A stretch of 23,749 nt of DNA from NCBI RefSeq assembly GCF_000003605.2, contig NW_003121416.1, forward strand, positions 11,678 to 35,426. Direction: 5' to 3'. The stretch is from Saccoglossus kowalevskii (taxonomy: Eukaryota; Hemichordata; Enteropneusta; Harrimaniidae). The translations under genes were made by a program, and so were the position numbers. The notes below the pieces were generated by a model. That model was given only the letters and a program-made list of their open reading frames with translations. It did no database searches and was not told the DNA's origin. Positions 9,306 through 20,137 of this stretch are shown here, one piece after another; the first letter of the stretch is position 1, and each line of letters begins with the position of its first letter.

Positions 9306-10330
9306 CTATGAATCATCAATTAAACATTGCCCAGCCACAAACCTACCCAGTTTAAATAATCCTTCAGACTGGTAAGAGAGGTCTTTCAGGTAGTGATTAA
9401 CAAATGTATTGGGACTTTTCCAATATCCTGACTCCAATACATTGGCCAAAGTAGCCCCGTGTGAGAATGCCACGGAGTTACCTTAGTTGCTGAATTCTGA
9501 CTGATTGAATCCCCCTATCTGAGTCAGTTTTATCTTTCGTTGTAGGCTCTGTATACTCGTTTCTTAAACCAACGAGATAAGGTGTTAGGAGTGGCTGGCG
9601 TGCTAGTTTTGCCCGTATGATGACACAAAAACATAGCCCTTTGATTAAAACGTAAGGACTCATGCGCTCGTAGTGCAAAATGGCTCTTACCAGACACAAA
9701 GCCATCTCCAGTGTATTATTGAGTTCAACCTGTCTCGTGAAGGAAGGTATGATAATATCAGTAGCCTCCTGATGCAATGGTTGATTCTTGGCCCTGAATT
9801 CCGGCACCGTTCTCAGTATTATTTTGCCTGAAAGGACCCAAGTTAGCCTGTCATTAAAGGAGAGGGCTGCTAGCTCACTTACCTTCCTTCCCGAGGCTAA
9901 AGCCAATTGGACATAGTGTCTTTCTAGACCACACCTCCAATGATGCTTTACTCATTAGTTAATAAAGGGCATGTCTGTAAGAATCCAGCACCTTGGATAA
10001 AGACCAGTCTGGCTGGGTTCTTGGGCTCCTTGGACCCTGCTTTCTAGTTAAGCCCTTCATGAAAGCTTCAATTCCGGGCAATTCAGAAATGCTTAACACC
10101 AAACTAATATGCAATACTGAATTCAGAGACACACGCTGACATTTCTTATTGTGTCTGCTTCCAACTTCTTTGTATCAAACAAATATGAAAAGTAGTTTGT
10201 CAGGTCTGGAATAGTGGGATAGAGTGGATGCAAGTTTATTTCACAACACCAAGCTCTGTATGCCCTCTAGTGGTACAACCCAGTTGTGGATTCTCTGACT
10301 TGTCTACACATACGTTATGATACCTTGTCT
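9306..10330 (-). pseudogene. DIRS tyrosine recombinase, frameshifted
   Basis: The recombinase is the integrase of DIRS elements: it joins a circular DNA intermediate to the target through a covalent tyrosine link. The C-terminal half (from 9906) opens with ASGRKVSELAALS, the box-I arginine region. A later SVR-x-x-x-L-R segment holds a second arginine, but the histidine usual just before it appears to be glutamine. After a one-base shift near 9480 the frame continues with SVAFSHGATLANVLESGYW and then NTFVNHYL, whose tyrosine is in the position of the nucleophile. It ends at TAG (9308-9306), 45 bp from the terminal repeat. The N-terminal half (10330-9910) is spread over at least two frames with in-frame stops near 10270 and 10120. 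The gene is dead. Confidence 0.82.
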
Positions 10331-12362
10331 GAAAATCCGCGCAGTCTGTACAATTGCTTGATAGCCTCTATGCGTGTAACTGGTACAAGGTGGGGCTTCC
10401 CAGGATGCAATTGGGCTGATGATGTAAGCCGGGTTGTGATAGCAACTGGGGGTCGTGAGGCAGCTCTCTGGGGGTAATTCACTAGCATTGTCAAAAGAAG
10501 TGGAAACCAAACCCGGGAGGGCCAGTTGGGAGCAATCAGGGTTAACTTGACATTCCTGGTTGATCGCAATTTCCGTAACACTGCATGAATCAGGGGAAAT
10601 GGCGGAAAAGCGTAAGCGTGCCAATTCGTGTGGTCTCAGTGACATGAATATCAGCTTCTTTTGTTTTGGTATGTCGCAAATAGGTCTGGCCAAATCATGA
10701 ACAGTAGATTGTAAATTCTCTGAGGTATTTGCCATTCGGTGTCTTTGAAATGCCGTTGCCTTGACAACGCATCCACTACACTGTTCTGAATGCCCGGAAG
10801 GTGTAAGGCTATCAATATAATTTCCTTTTTCACATACCACATCAGTATTTCCCCTGCTAACGCATTCAGTGACAATAACCTTGTCCTCCCCCTCCTTGTT
10901 GAGGTAAGTCACTGTGGTCATGTTGTCGCATCTGATCATGACTGACTTGCCTCACCTTGGGGAGAAAATACTGGAGTGCTAACTTGACGGCAGTCATTTC
11001 TGGCCAATTTATATGCTGAATGGCCTGGTGCGATGACCATAGGTCCTGTACAGTCATATCCATCAGATGAGCACCCCACCCTGTTCCTGACGCATCTGTT
11101 ATTATCATCATCATCGGTTTCATTGCCTCGAACGGAACACCTATCATTAGGTTTTCTTCAAATCCCCACCACGGTAGGGCCGTTCGACATGCAGGGGACA
11201 TCTTCACTCAGTGGCCGAGTGGTGGGGCTGTTGCATGAATTCTGCGGTATTTTCGCATCCATCAATAGTCTCTGAATAGGTCTCGATCGCAGTGGTACCA
11301 GCCCCCCTCATTGACGCCATCCTCCCAATCAGTTTCATTAAGTCTCTGAAAGAGGTATGCGACCCCCTCAGAACTAATGCTATCATCTTTACCATAGCTT
11401 TGCACCATCTAGGAGATGGCTTGTACATGGCTTTTGCCGTGTCTATTTCCATGCCCATAAATATCATTTTCTGAGTTGGCGTCAATTCGGACTTCTCCCA
11501 GTTGATCAAAAACCCAAAGCTCTGTAAGGTTTGACTTGTCAACTGGGTATTCTGCTTCGCATCTACCCTTGGATATGCTTTTACTAGCCAATCGTCTAGG
11601 TAGGGGCTCAGATATACTGTGCTCTGGTGTAATACTGACACTACTGTTCCTAGGATTTTTGTGAATACATATGAAGCCGATTTGAGACCGAATGGGAGAG
11701 ATCTGCACTGATAAGTTGTCCCTCCTATTGTGAACCTTAACAGGTTCTGACTCTGAGGATGTATCCCTGTATGGTGATATGCATTTCTCAGGTCCAACGA
11801 AGTTAGCCATTATTCCATGTGTAGACTCACTCGTATGGCAGCTGGTGTCATCATTCTTAACTTGTCTGCTATAACAAACCTGTTGAGTGGTTTTAAGTTC
11901 ATCACCAACCGATAACCACCTGAAGATTTCTCGACTAGAAATACTCTGGAGTGGAAACCGGGCTCTGATAGCTTCTTTACCGGAAACGCCGCGCCTGTCA
12001 ACACAAGCTCGTTTACCAACTGTAACAGAGCTTCCCATTTGACCTTGTTCCTGGGGAGAGGGGTACACAAGCCATGACTGGGAATTAAATTGGGTTACCT
12101 TGTCAATGGTATTTTGTAACCAAAACGGACTGTGTTTAAAACCCACTCGCCCTTTATTATTTTTTTCCATACTGAGAATCTCTCCCTTAAGCGGAAAGCA
12201 ATCGGTTTCTAAAATATTGACTGTTTTGCTAACAGCGCCCACATCGACAATCTTGGGCTCATTAGTGTATTCGACGATTGGGAACGCATCCATCCCGCCT
12301 GGGTGAATTTCCGAATGCCCCGATTTGTTTTGATCGATTGTGGGACATTGACATAAGATCAC
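10315..12362 (-). pseudogene. DIRS reverse transcriptase-RNase H, frameshifted, one nonsense codon
   Basis: The N-terminal pol segment (12362-about 12065) reads GFKHSPFWLQNTIDKV. After a frameshift near 12060 the RT follows: SRVFLVEKSSGGYRLVMNLK, an in-frame TAA at 11812-11810, then SLDLRNAYHH, LPFGLKSASYVFTKIL and the catalytic YLDDWLVKA. Another shift near 11205 leads to RNase H: IITDASGTGWGAHL, INWPEMTAVKLAL, then in a further frame IRCDNMTTVTYL and HLPGIQNSVVDALSR, which supply the acidic residues and histidine of a gypsy-type RNase H. The tail reads WHAYAFPPFPLIHAVLRKLR and LTLIAPNWPSRVWFPLLL, the conserved linker before the recombinase in DIRS/Ngaro pol. No methyltransferase domain was seen between RNase H and recombinase. 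At least four frameshifts and one stop are present. Confidence 0.88.
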
Positions 12363-12520
12363 CTTGGAAATAATCTTCTGCTCTGACAGACTTTATGCCT
12401 GGAAATAGCCCTGAAGAAGGCTTTTGAGGTACATTTAACCCTGTTACACATAAATGATTTACACAATAAACAATATGATCGTTTCCTGAATTTATTCTTA
12501 ATAATTCGTAAGACATTTAG

Positions 12521-14165
12521 TCAGGATGATTCTTTATTAGCTGGTGGCACTTTCGAGTCGGTATATCTTTTCTCAGAATTGCCACCGGCACCCTTACCTC
12601 GACATCTAGGTCGGTAATTACTTCAATTACCCCTAGAGTCACCCCTTTGGTGATAATATGCATTTTTCTGCTTGGCAGATTTCTCGACATAAACATATTT
12701 GTTACCGTTCTGTAAAGCTCTGCCCTTGTTCGGTGCGCCGGGAAACAGGGTCTTCTTGGTAAGTTGGTTTGATGTTTTGGAATTCAAATCAGCGACAGTC
12801 CCTGACATCTTCCCGTCAAACAGAGTGTCCTCTTTAAAATCTGCCTTGCTTAGCTCGGCTTTAGTACTGGATAAATCGATACTAGCAAAGTCCATTTCTT
12901 TCCAAACACCGCTGGCATTTCAAAACCAAAAAAGTTGAACGCATGGCTAAATTTGCTTGCAACAAATCCTCGTCAGCTACTGTGAGCTTTCTAATATTGT
13001 CCACGATCAGGGCATGGGCTTCCGTATTTATGTCGTTGCCGCTGATCAGTTCCTTGACTGACATAGCCAACGATAATGTGAACCAATCCCAATAAGAGAG
13101 CGCCAGCATAGAACGATGAATAGTGTCATCCTTACGCATCAATGCCCTACAGTGTGGATGAAATGGTACAAAATGATGGTTCCGTTGCCCCGAAACGAAC
13201 CCATTGATTCCGTGGTACGAAATCCCTGGTATCGTCCCATAAAGGTGGATCGATACTGAGTGGCCGTATAACCTGAGATGGAGGGACGTTTGACGGAATG
13301 CGTTTCTCATTGTCTGTAAGAATGGCGGCTGCGTAGCGGTTATGACCCTAATATTTCATTGGTACAGCAAATCTTATTGTGAGTAACATCCTGTGTCCGA
13401 ATTACTTTCGGACTGCTGATTACCCCACGAGCCCCCTTCAACTACTCAATGTGCAATAGAAGCCGACTGAAGTACCCTTGCAGACCATGGTAAAACTTTA
13501 GTCTCCTTGAATGGCTTATTGCTCTTTCATGGTAGCAAAACTTGGCAAAGAAGGGTCGGGAATATTAAATAACGACTTGACCATGATAGTGCCCTCCTTG
13601 CACTTTTCATCTCTACGAACGGGTCGTCATGGTTGGATCGCTGTTCGACTGACGCCTGTGAGGTGTAATCGTCTCCAACATCTGTATCCTTATCACCAAT
13701 AAACCCCCTATTCTGTAGGGTTTCCCTGGTCAAACCCACGATTCGCTGTGAGTATGACGTGTTAGCCAAAGCTTCGCCCTGTTGGAATTGAGCAATCAAC
13801 AAAGCCGCTGTACTCCCTCCCCCAAAAGTAGATGCCCATTGTTGCATAAACTGTGACATCACTGCCATGGGGTCTTCTTTAGCTCTCTTCGCATCGCAAA
13901 ACATCTCCAGTAGAGGCGATCCAGAATCACCATTCCCCATCAGCAAAGTACGTTTCTGAGGCTGCTTCTCCCAATCCGTCAACGCACAAAGGCTCAAATA
14001 CCATTCGTCCGTTGACCAGTTCTCACAAACACAACAAGTATTCTCCTTAGAACAGGCTCTGCTGCATAAACTACACAGCATATGCTTGTCAAATGTCGGA
14101 AAAGTGAAACCACATTGACATTTTGCCGCAAGTTCTGCCATTTGTTGAGGGTCTTCTGCCATCAC
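12521..14165 (-). pseudogene. DIRS gag-like protein, frameshifted
   Basis: The intact first part (14165-about 13600) starts at ATG and has a cysteine-rich N-terminus, CQCGFTFPTFDKHMLCSLC followed by C-x-x-x-x-x-C-C-x-x-C, probably zinc-binding. It is followed by a segment with QFMQQWASTFGGGS. Later parts are in other frames: a proline-rich stretch near 13300-13150, a helical segment with EAHALIVDNIRKLTVADEDL and LLQANLAMRSTFLVLK (about 13140-12930), and a basic C-terminus after an in-frame TGA at 12625-12623 with RCRGKGAGGN, ending at TGA 12523-12521. It lies at the 5' end of the element, in the position of DIRS ORF1, which is thought to encode the particle protein. The assignment rests mainly on position and the RNA-binding-like ends. 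Confidence 0.7.
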
Positions 14166-14400
14166 TCATGAGCGGGAAAACGGTTAGAGAACTGATGAGT
14201 GAGAAATTCCTTCCTAGTAGTTGTTTTGGTCTGAAACGTCGTCCAAACAATGACAAATGTCCCAGAAAGCGATAGACAATCGCTGAGAGTCTGACGAAAA
14301 ATGTAACGTTGTTTTTTGCGGTCACTGACAATACCCTAAAAAAATCCTAGACTACGATGGTCAGATTTAAAAAGGGAGTGATTGCGCGAGCATACACACG

Positions 14401-14553
14401 CTATTCCAGGGATGGGGACCTTCCCTCTGGAGGTAATCCCACATCCAAAAGATTTTAATCCGAGTTTGGGTTATTGACAAGTCATTAACCAGTTGTCAAG
14501 ATAACTTTTAGTTATCATAACAATACGGTAGTATCATCCTATATGACATAGTT
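14401..14553. repeat. DIRS inverted terminal repeat (5' end of element)
   Basis: This is the inverted partner of 9107-9261. It starts CTATTCCAGGGATGGGG and ends ATATGACATAGTT. In DIRS elements this end carries the promoter for the genomic transcript; no clear TATA box was recognised. The hairpin at 14500-14516 is kept. Confidence 0.92.
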
Positions 14554-15449
14554 TCATTGTGTATCATTGCAGTATATGCAAATTAGTAAACTTTCATGGT
14601 TACATTGATGTCAAAATAGTAAACGTTTTCTTCGTGTGCTACATGTAGATAATCACATCAAGTTGTTGTGCGTTTATGGATGTAAATATCATAGTTTATG
14701 TATAAGTGTGTTCACGATATGCTGACAAAACTATGACATTTACAGACAAGACAACTTGATGCAATTAACTATTTATGCGACGGAGGAACCAATGGCATTT
14801 AAAGAGTCAGCAATCAGTAGCATGGCTAGTTACATCGACGACATGTATTACTCAGGTTGAGAAATTGAGTTTTAAACAACGGTGGTCACTGCGGATAACC
14901 ATCATTCTTCAGCTCCTGAGAGCAAGGGTTCTTTGTATTTTTGTTGGTGCTCGTTCTATGGGGTGCATGATGGGAGTGATAAGTCTTTTGATAAGTAAAA
15001 TAACTTTTGAAAAGTGAAAACCAGAGTGACTGTGAAATGAGGGTGGGTGTTAAATATTAAATATCATGAAATCTGGTTGAAATAATGAAAGGAAATTGAA
15101 CTGATATGAAAGGGCAGTTTATGTAGCCAGAACGCAAGGTCAGAATCGGGGGGTCAAAATACGTCACAATACATCCATCATGGCGGCTGCAAAGTGTCAA
15201 CAAAAATGGGTACAGTATTAGCCTTTATTTGCAGATTGCTCGAATGGCCGGGGAAAATACATGCAAACTCTGTGCTTCAGTAACAGTATTTGCTGTTTTT
15301 TGAGTAATGGAAATTAATGCAAGATATGCTTCCAAAAGACATTTCTTTCTTTGTGACTTTTATCTTGAGAAATTGAGAAAAAATGCGAAAATCGTTCTTG
15401 TGAAACAGTGGACATACTTCGCCACGGAATCAAGCTATTTTTGATTACT
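14554..15449. other. Intron 1 sequence right of the DIRS element, no gene seen
   Basis: It contains a foldback sequence at 14656-14761 and otherwise unremarkable A+T-rich DNA. The plus-strand ORF at 14775-15017 has no protein pattern. A short ATGGCGGCTGC segment at 15180 near an ACGTCA site resembles a vertebrate-type promoter motif, but the frame closes after 13 codons. Confidence 0.55.
14656..14761. repeat. Foldback (MITE-like) sequence of about 106 bp
   Basis: CATCAAGTTGT (14656-14666) pairs with ACAACTTGATG (14751-14761), and further in GTAAATATCATAGTTT (14682-14697) pairs with AAACTATGACATTTAC (14728-14743) with one mismatch. The two nested arms make one long imperfect hairpin. It starts about 100 bp from the right end of the DIRS element. 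Confidence 0.7.
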
Positions 15450-15653
15450 GTGGAATACTTTATTTTCGCTGGAATTAATTTTCACTGAAAAGGCTTTTCG
15501 GGCATTTTGTATGGAATTTATTTTCACTGATTTTTGATGAGTTTAATGTAAAATATAGGAAAAAAAGTATATTCGCTGAATTTTATTTTCACGGAATCAT
15601 CCCTTCAGCGAAAATAGCGAAAATAAATTCCAAGCGAAAATAAAGTATTCTAC
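15450..15653. mobile_element. MITE with terminal inverted repeats of about 35 bp
   Basis: The left end GTGGAATACTTTATTTTCGC and the right end (reverse complement) GTAGAATACTTTATTTTCGC match over about 35 bp with few differences. The interior holds three diverged copies of a GAATTTATTTTCACTGA unit. There is no coding capacity, and no clear target duplication could be read. Size (about 204 bp), A+T content and terminal repeats fit a non-autonomous DNA transposon. Confidence 0.8.
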
Positions 15654-17124
15654 TAGAATTTGAAGAGGGAAACCGCTTGGTATAAAATCTATTTTTTTGG
15701 ATTTTCCTTTCACATTTCTTTGCAGTGACTTGACAGATTTTGTTGAAACATGCTTTTTATGTTTTCAAATTGCTCAAATATGGCCAACTGCTGGCCATCA
15801 AAATCAAATCTTTTGGTCTGACTGATTTTGTTGAGACATGGTACATGAGCAGAGTGAGCAACCTTAGATTTACTTTAAGCTTCTATGATGAACAGCGCCA
15901 TTATATGGCATAGTGTCTTCAAATGTTTTTAAGATTTTTTTTACTTAAAGCAACCTCTTAATCCTGATACTTTTTCAATATTACAGTTGGCCTAATTGCA
16001 CGGCGCCCTTTATCATCAATATAGCCCTCCTAATTTTTGTTCTTTATTAAGTTTTTTTCATTTGCTTCATGACAAATGTGAACTGACACCCCTTTTTGAT
16101 TTTCACATTCCTTTGCCTGTTGATATTTCTTGAAAATGACATGGTTTCAAGACATATATTCATTTACATCTTATATGTCTGTCTGGCAGCAATTCTAAAT
16201 GTCATATTATTTTGGTCTGTCTATCATTATATTTTTAGAATACTTGACCAATATACTAGTAGGTAAAGACGGACAAACTTACCCATGCATAACCAGGTTA
16301 CAGAATCTTTTACAATTCAAAACAAACCAACAGGACGACTGGGGCTACGCCATCTTTGGTGACTTGTTTATAGTTTCAAATTTCATTATTTATTTCAGTT
16401 GTTATTGTTCATAATTATTTACAGTAATATAACAGTTTTCCGTTCTGAAATCATTTCAGTTATTATGATTTTGTACATGACAGCATCCCACCACACAATA
16501 AGACAGGATGGTATGTACAGATATGTGTGAGTATGTTTCATAAACTAATAGGCCAATCTTTTGCTTCAATATACTATGTAATCATACCCCTGGGAATGTA
16601 ACTTGCTGTATATCATTCATATTTCGATATCCCACAATGTATTGTGTGCGTGTCTGATAATTCTAACTAACTACTATTGTGCAAAATTTGCCCAGCCTTG
16701 TCTCTACCGGTCATTTAGGCCAACTCCTACATTGTCCTTCACAGTGAATGTTAAAGCAGATATATTGTAAATTACACAGAGGTAACATTACATTACATTT
16801 CCATTTACTTTCCCGTCCATGACACAACAGTCTTTGTGCTGAGGCAGTTATGGCTCACAATCATCATCAGTTCTCTTGCCTTCTATTGCTTTTAGCGGGT
16901 CAAGTTTTAATCTCAGAGGTGCTATACACTGCAATAGTATGAGACGAATGTTGACTGTTTGTAATTATGTATTAAGTCACTGTCGATGAAATCGAACGTA
17001 TCTCAGGTGATTCGGGATTTCAGGGGATTTTCACAGATAATATTGCGCAATGCATATTTGATGATGGTGTCTGTATATTCCCCCATGAAAATTCCGCATT
17101 TTGACATTGAACTGTTCGGGCTGC
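15654..17124. other. Intron 1 sequence, no gene seen
   Basis: This is A+T-rich DNA with T-rich runs. A 71-codon open frame on the plus strand at 16199-16414 is preceded by TATATTTTTAG, but it contains stretches that read like translated intron and has no family pattern. No repeat shared with the rest of the window was seen. Confidence 0.55.
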
Positions 17125-17787
17125 TATCAGGGATAAATTCTTCTCCTCGTGGTTCTCCACACTTGTCATGGGGGAATCTCGTCTCGTCTCCATATCTCGT
17201 CCCCTTGAGGTAAGGGATCAGGAAAGTCACTTATACTTACAGTGACAAATAAGACATACACAACGAAATACGTTTCAACTCTCGTCTTGGTCGGTCAATC
17301 GAGCACTCTATAAGACACAGCACCTGGGGAAAAATCCCCAAAACTATCGCAAGGCTGACCCAAGACTCTCTTAGACTGCGTCAACACTCGCCCCAAGGCT
17401 CTCCAGGACTGGACTCTCCACTCCGTCTCTTGTGGAGTACTCACCAAGACCAACTAAAACAACTGTATTCATTTTCAACACTCTAACCAATTACAAAGCA
17501 GAAAAAAGATTCTAGGGCGTAACCTTCAATAATAAAGCCAATCACACTAAGTACTGAATACGTCATATCTTTTGATTAATCGTTCACTACATTAATAACT
17601 ACGGATACCAACTGTCAGAAATCGTAGTCAGAATAGCGACGGTTATCTCGTAATTAGTTCCAAATCACTGAGCCAAGTTCCGTCCAGGACCTCGCCTGCC
17701 TAAACGATGACAGACATAACACAGCAATTCAGCTAATAATCAACTAAATAAGTCGGTCAACAGATACGCGTAAACTAATTCATAACA
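17125..17787 (-). repeat. LTR-like repeat copy C (3' repeat of the element)
   Basis: It aligns along its whole length with copy D. About the first 220 bp on the plus-strand side differ at roughly one base in eight, whereas the remaining 440 bp differ at only about a dozen positions. It keeps ATTGG boxes and the hairpin. Its minus-strand start is TGTTATG, one base different from TGTCATG in the other copies. The ORFs seen in this area on both strands are inside the repeat. Confidence 0.85.
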
Positions 17788-19310
17788 CATCCCTTCATCC
17801 AAACTGAGATTATGCCTCCCGGCATAACATGTTCACAAATCAAAGATAGCGTCATCTACTAATCGTCATACTGGTTAAATATAATACTAAGAAAAGGAAT
17901 AAATCAAAAAGAGTAAAACACACTGATTAATAAACTGATTATAAGTCTAAATACAATGGTTATAAAGTCACAAATATCAATGGTTATAAATCAAAAAACA
18001 AGGGAAAGGCTACCAATCGACTCACTTTTCTCAAACAGTCCGCCGAGGGTAACCCTTCGCTGAACTGTCTCCGTTACTAAGGTTACAATCTTTATATCAA
18101 AAGGTAAAAAAAAACTAAGGCGTGGCGGTGTAACCAAGCGATCAGCCAATCGCTGCAGTCGACGGCATGATCACGTGATTACCAGGGATGCGTCTCTCAG
18201 TTAAAGCATTGCAAAGCGGTAACTAATAAACAATGAATAAAAAGCTATTAATCAAACTCCTGTCATATACGCTTATAAACTTCAACTGAACTCACAAGTC
18301 GTTAATCTAAACACAAGTCATACGGCGTGGAAACGGAATGCAAAGACAATGTCGCTATATAAACACATTACTCCTCTGGCAATTAAGACGGAAAAGGCTA
18401 AAACGATATAAACTACTGAGTTACATATAATCCTGTCAATCATGAACAAAAGCTTGCGATATCAAACAATACGTATATAAGCGCACCATACTCTCATTCC
18501 AAAAAGACATTAAAAAACGTTACAAAGGTGCTTTCAACTCAAAAAGCGTCAGAAGTATTCCGGAACAACACATAAACAACAACAACTCTTAAAACATTGA
18601 TATCTCTGTACATCGACAAATCTCAAAACTCTTAAAAACACGTGAGGGCATCATTCCTCCCATCATATTCCGTACTCATAACTCATTAAAACACTATAAA
18701 ACTTCACAAAACTCATAAGACTGTGTTGCAAATACTTGTCCACTGAGGCGCGCTTAAATCATTATAAAGGACCTCGCATGTCACTAAATATCAGTTCAAA
18801 AAAAAAGATCTGGGCGCTTACATACATACAATTCAACATCAAAAAAACAGTAAGGATAAACGATAGGAAAAGCAAGCAATACATTACATTACTGAACAAT
18901 AGTGTTGTGATTCTGAAAAGAGTTCAACGTCTTGAGTTACAGTGCCGTTACAGTGTCCAGTGAGCGATACTCTAAGCAATACACAGATAGCTAAAGTCAA
19001 AGTCTATAAGCGTCTCTTCTCTTGTCACGTTATTCCGGGTCGTTCTTTGTCATCAACTTGTCTTTAATGTCGCTCAATTCTTAATTATTCAGTCCTAGAC
19101 GATACTCGTCTTTCGTAAGGGGTTCTGAAATCTTCATCTCTTCAGCGTTGTACGTCGGTGTCATACTGGTAAAGTCGTTAGTCGTCAAGCGCAGTTTCTG
19201 AGTCGTCGAGCTGTTAGTTTGGTTCACAAGAAAGACACCTCTTCGCCATTTCACTTCTCTTCACAGGATGTCAATGTGTGCTAAACACCTGCCCGGGATC
19301 TCCACTCACG
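17788..19310 (-). other. Internal region of the LTR-like element, non-coding
   Basis: Stops are frequent in all frames and no retroviral-type protein motif was seen. A perfect hairpin TTATGCC-TCCC-GGCATAA lies at 17810-17827 next to copy C. The plus-strand ORF 18736-18963 has no pattern. The region next to copy D repeats part of the repeat's own end in diverged form (CCCCCTGATACGTGAGTGGAG against CCCCCTGACACGTGTGGAG). Confidence 0.6.
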
Positions 19311-19979
19311 TATCAGGGGGGAATCCTTCTCCTCGGGGGTTCTCCACACGTGTCAGGGGGAAATCTCGTCTCGTCTCTATATCGCGTCCCCTCGAGGTGT
19401 GGATCGGGGAACTCACTTAAGCTTTACAGTCAAATAAGACACACACAACGAAATACGGTTCAACTCTCGTCTTAGTCGGTCTGTGGAGCACTCTATAAGA
19501 CACAGCGCCCTGGGGAAAAATCCCCAAGACTATCGCAAGGCTGACCCAAGACTCTCTTAGACTGCGTCAACACTCGCCCCAAGGCTCTCCAGGACTGGAC
19601 TCTCCACTGCGTCTCTCGTGGAGTACTAAAACCAACCAAGACCAACTAAAACAACTGTATTCATTTTCAAAACTCTAACCAATTACAAAGCAGAAAAAAG
19701 ATTATAGGGCGTAACCTTCAATCATAAAGCCAATCACACTAAGTACTGAATACGTCATATCTTTTGATTAATCGTTCACTACATTAATAACTACGGATAC
19801 CAACTGTCAGAAATCGTAGTCAGAATAGCGACGGTTATATCGTAATTAGTTCCAAATCACTGAGCCAAGTTCCGTCCAGGACCTCGCCTGCCTAAACGAT
19901 GCCAGACATAACACAGCAATTCAGCTAATAATCAACTAAATAAGTCGGTCAACAGATACGCGTAAACTAATTCATGACA
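19311..19979 (-). repeat. LTR-like repeat copy D (5' repeat of the element)
   Basis: Read on the minus strand it starts TGTCATGAATTAG and contains a CCAAT-type ATTGG pair, a GTCTTATAGAG segment and the GGGGATTTTTCCCC hairpin, in that order. This is the arrangement of an LTR promoter: upstream boxes, a TATA-like element, then the transcribed part. It is nearly identical to copy C over about 440 bp. Confidence 0.85.
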
Positions 19980-20137
19980 CTGCACCTTTCACACCCAACA
20001 ATTTGGATCCATCTGTTATCAACTGCACTGAAACGCCAGGCCCTTGCACCTATCAAACTGTCATGCATGAAATCCGTGTTCATTGTGCTTGCATTGCAGA
20101 GTGCTTGTTGAAACGATTATTTTGTAGCAATACCCTA

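Larger units (their letters stand above)
9107..14553 (-). mobile_element. DIRS-like tyrosine-recombinase retrotransposon, degraded
   Basis: The element is about 5.45 kb and is read on the minus strand: gag-like gene, reverse transcriptase with RNase H, then a tyrosine recombinase, in the usual DIRS order. It is bounded by inverted terminal repeats of about 153 bp (9107-9261 and 14401-14553), roughly 90% identical by eye, ending in AAC on the left and GTT on the right. Inverted rather than split direct repeats favour DIRS over Ngaro or PAT. There is no obvious flanking duplication, as expected for insertion by a tyrosine recombinase. All three genes carry frameshifts or stops, so this copy is not autonomous. 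An internal complementary region was not found by eye. It lies inside intron 1 of the VWDE-like gene, in the same orientation as that gene. Confidence 0.88.
17125..19979 (-). mobile_element. Non-coding LTR-like retroelement (TRIM/LARD-like)
   Basis: Two direct repeats of about 665 bp (C and D) enclose about 1.5 kb of non-coding DNA, and the whole is flanked on each side by CTGC (17121-17124 and 19980-19983), a 4-bp direct repeat as left by LTR-element insertion. Read on the minus strand the repeats begin TGT and end CTGATA, so the ends are TG...TA rather than the usual TG...CA. A purine-rich GGATGAAGGGA just before copy C could be the polypurine tract. A convincing tRNA primer site was not recognised after copy D (a TGG at GTGGAGATCCC is the only candidate). 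With no gag or pol it would depend on a partner. The alternative, two independent insertions, is less likely given the flanking CTGC. Confidence 0.65.

Noticed and set aside
11409-12362. 317-codon minus-strand ORF, the longest in the window
   Set aside because: Only its first third is real pol sequence. After the frameshift near 12060 it runs out of frame through the RT, whose conserved motifs are in another frame.
14775-15017. 80-codon plus-strand ORF beside the DIRS element
   Set aside because: No conserved motif, no splice or promoter context, and composition like the surrounding intron.
15180-15300. ATGGCGGCTGC start near an ACGTCA site, with C-x-x-C peptide further on
   Set aside because: The frame ends after 13 codons, and joining to the next open stretch would need a 25-nt intron, too short for an animal.
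16199-16414. 71-codon plus-strand ORF after a TATATTTTTAG acceptor-like sequence
   Set aside because: No family pattern, hydrophobic intron-like ends, and no partner exon in phase was found.
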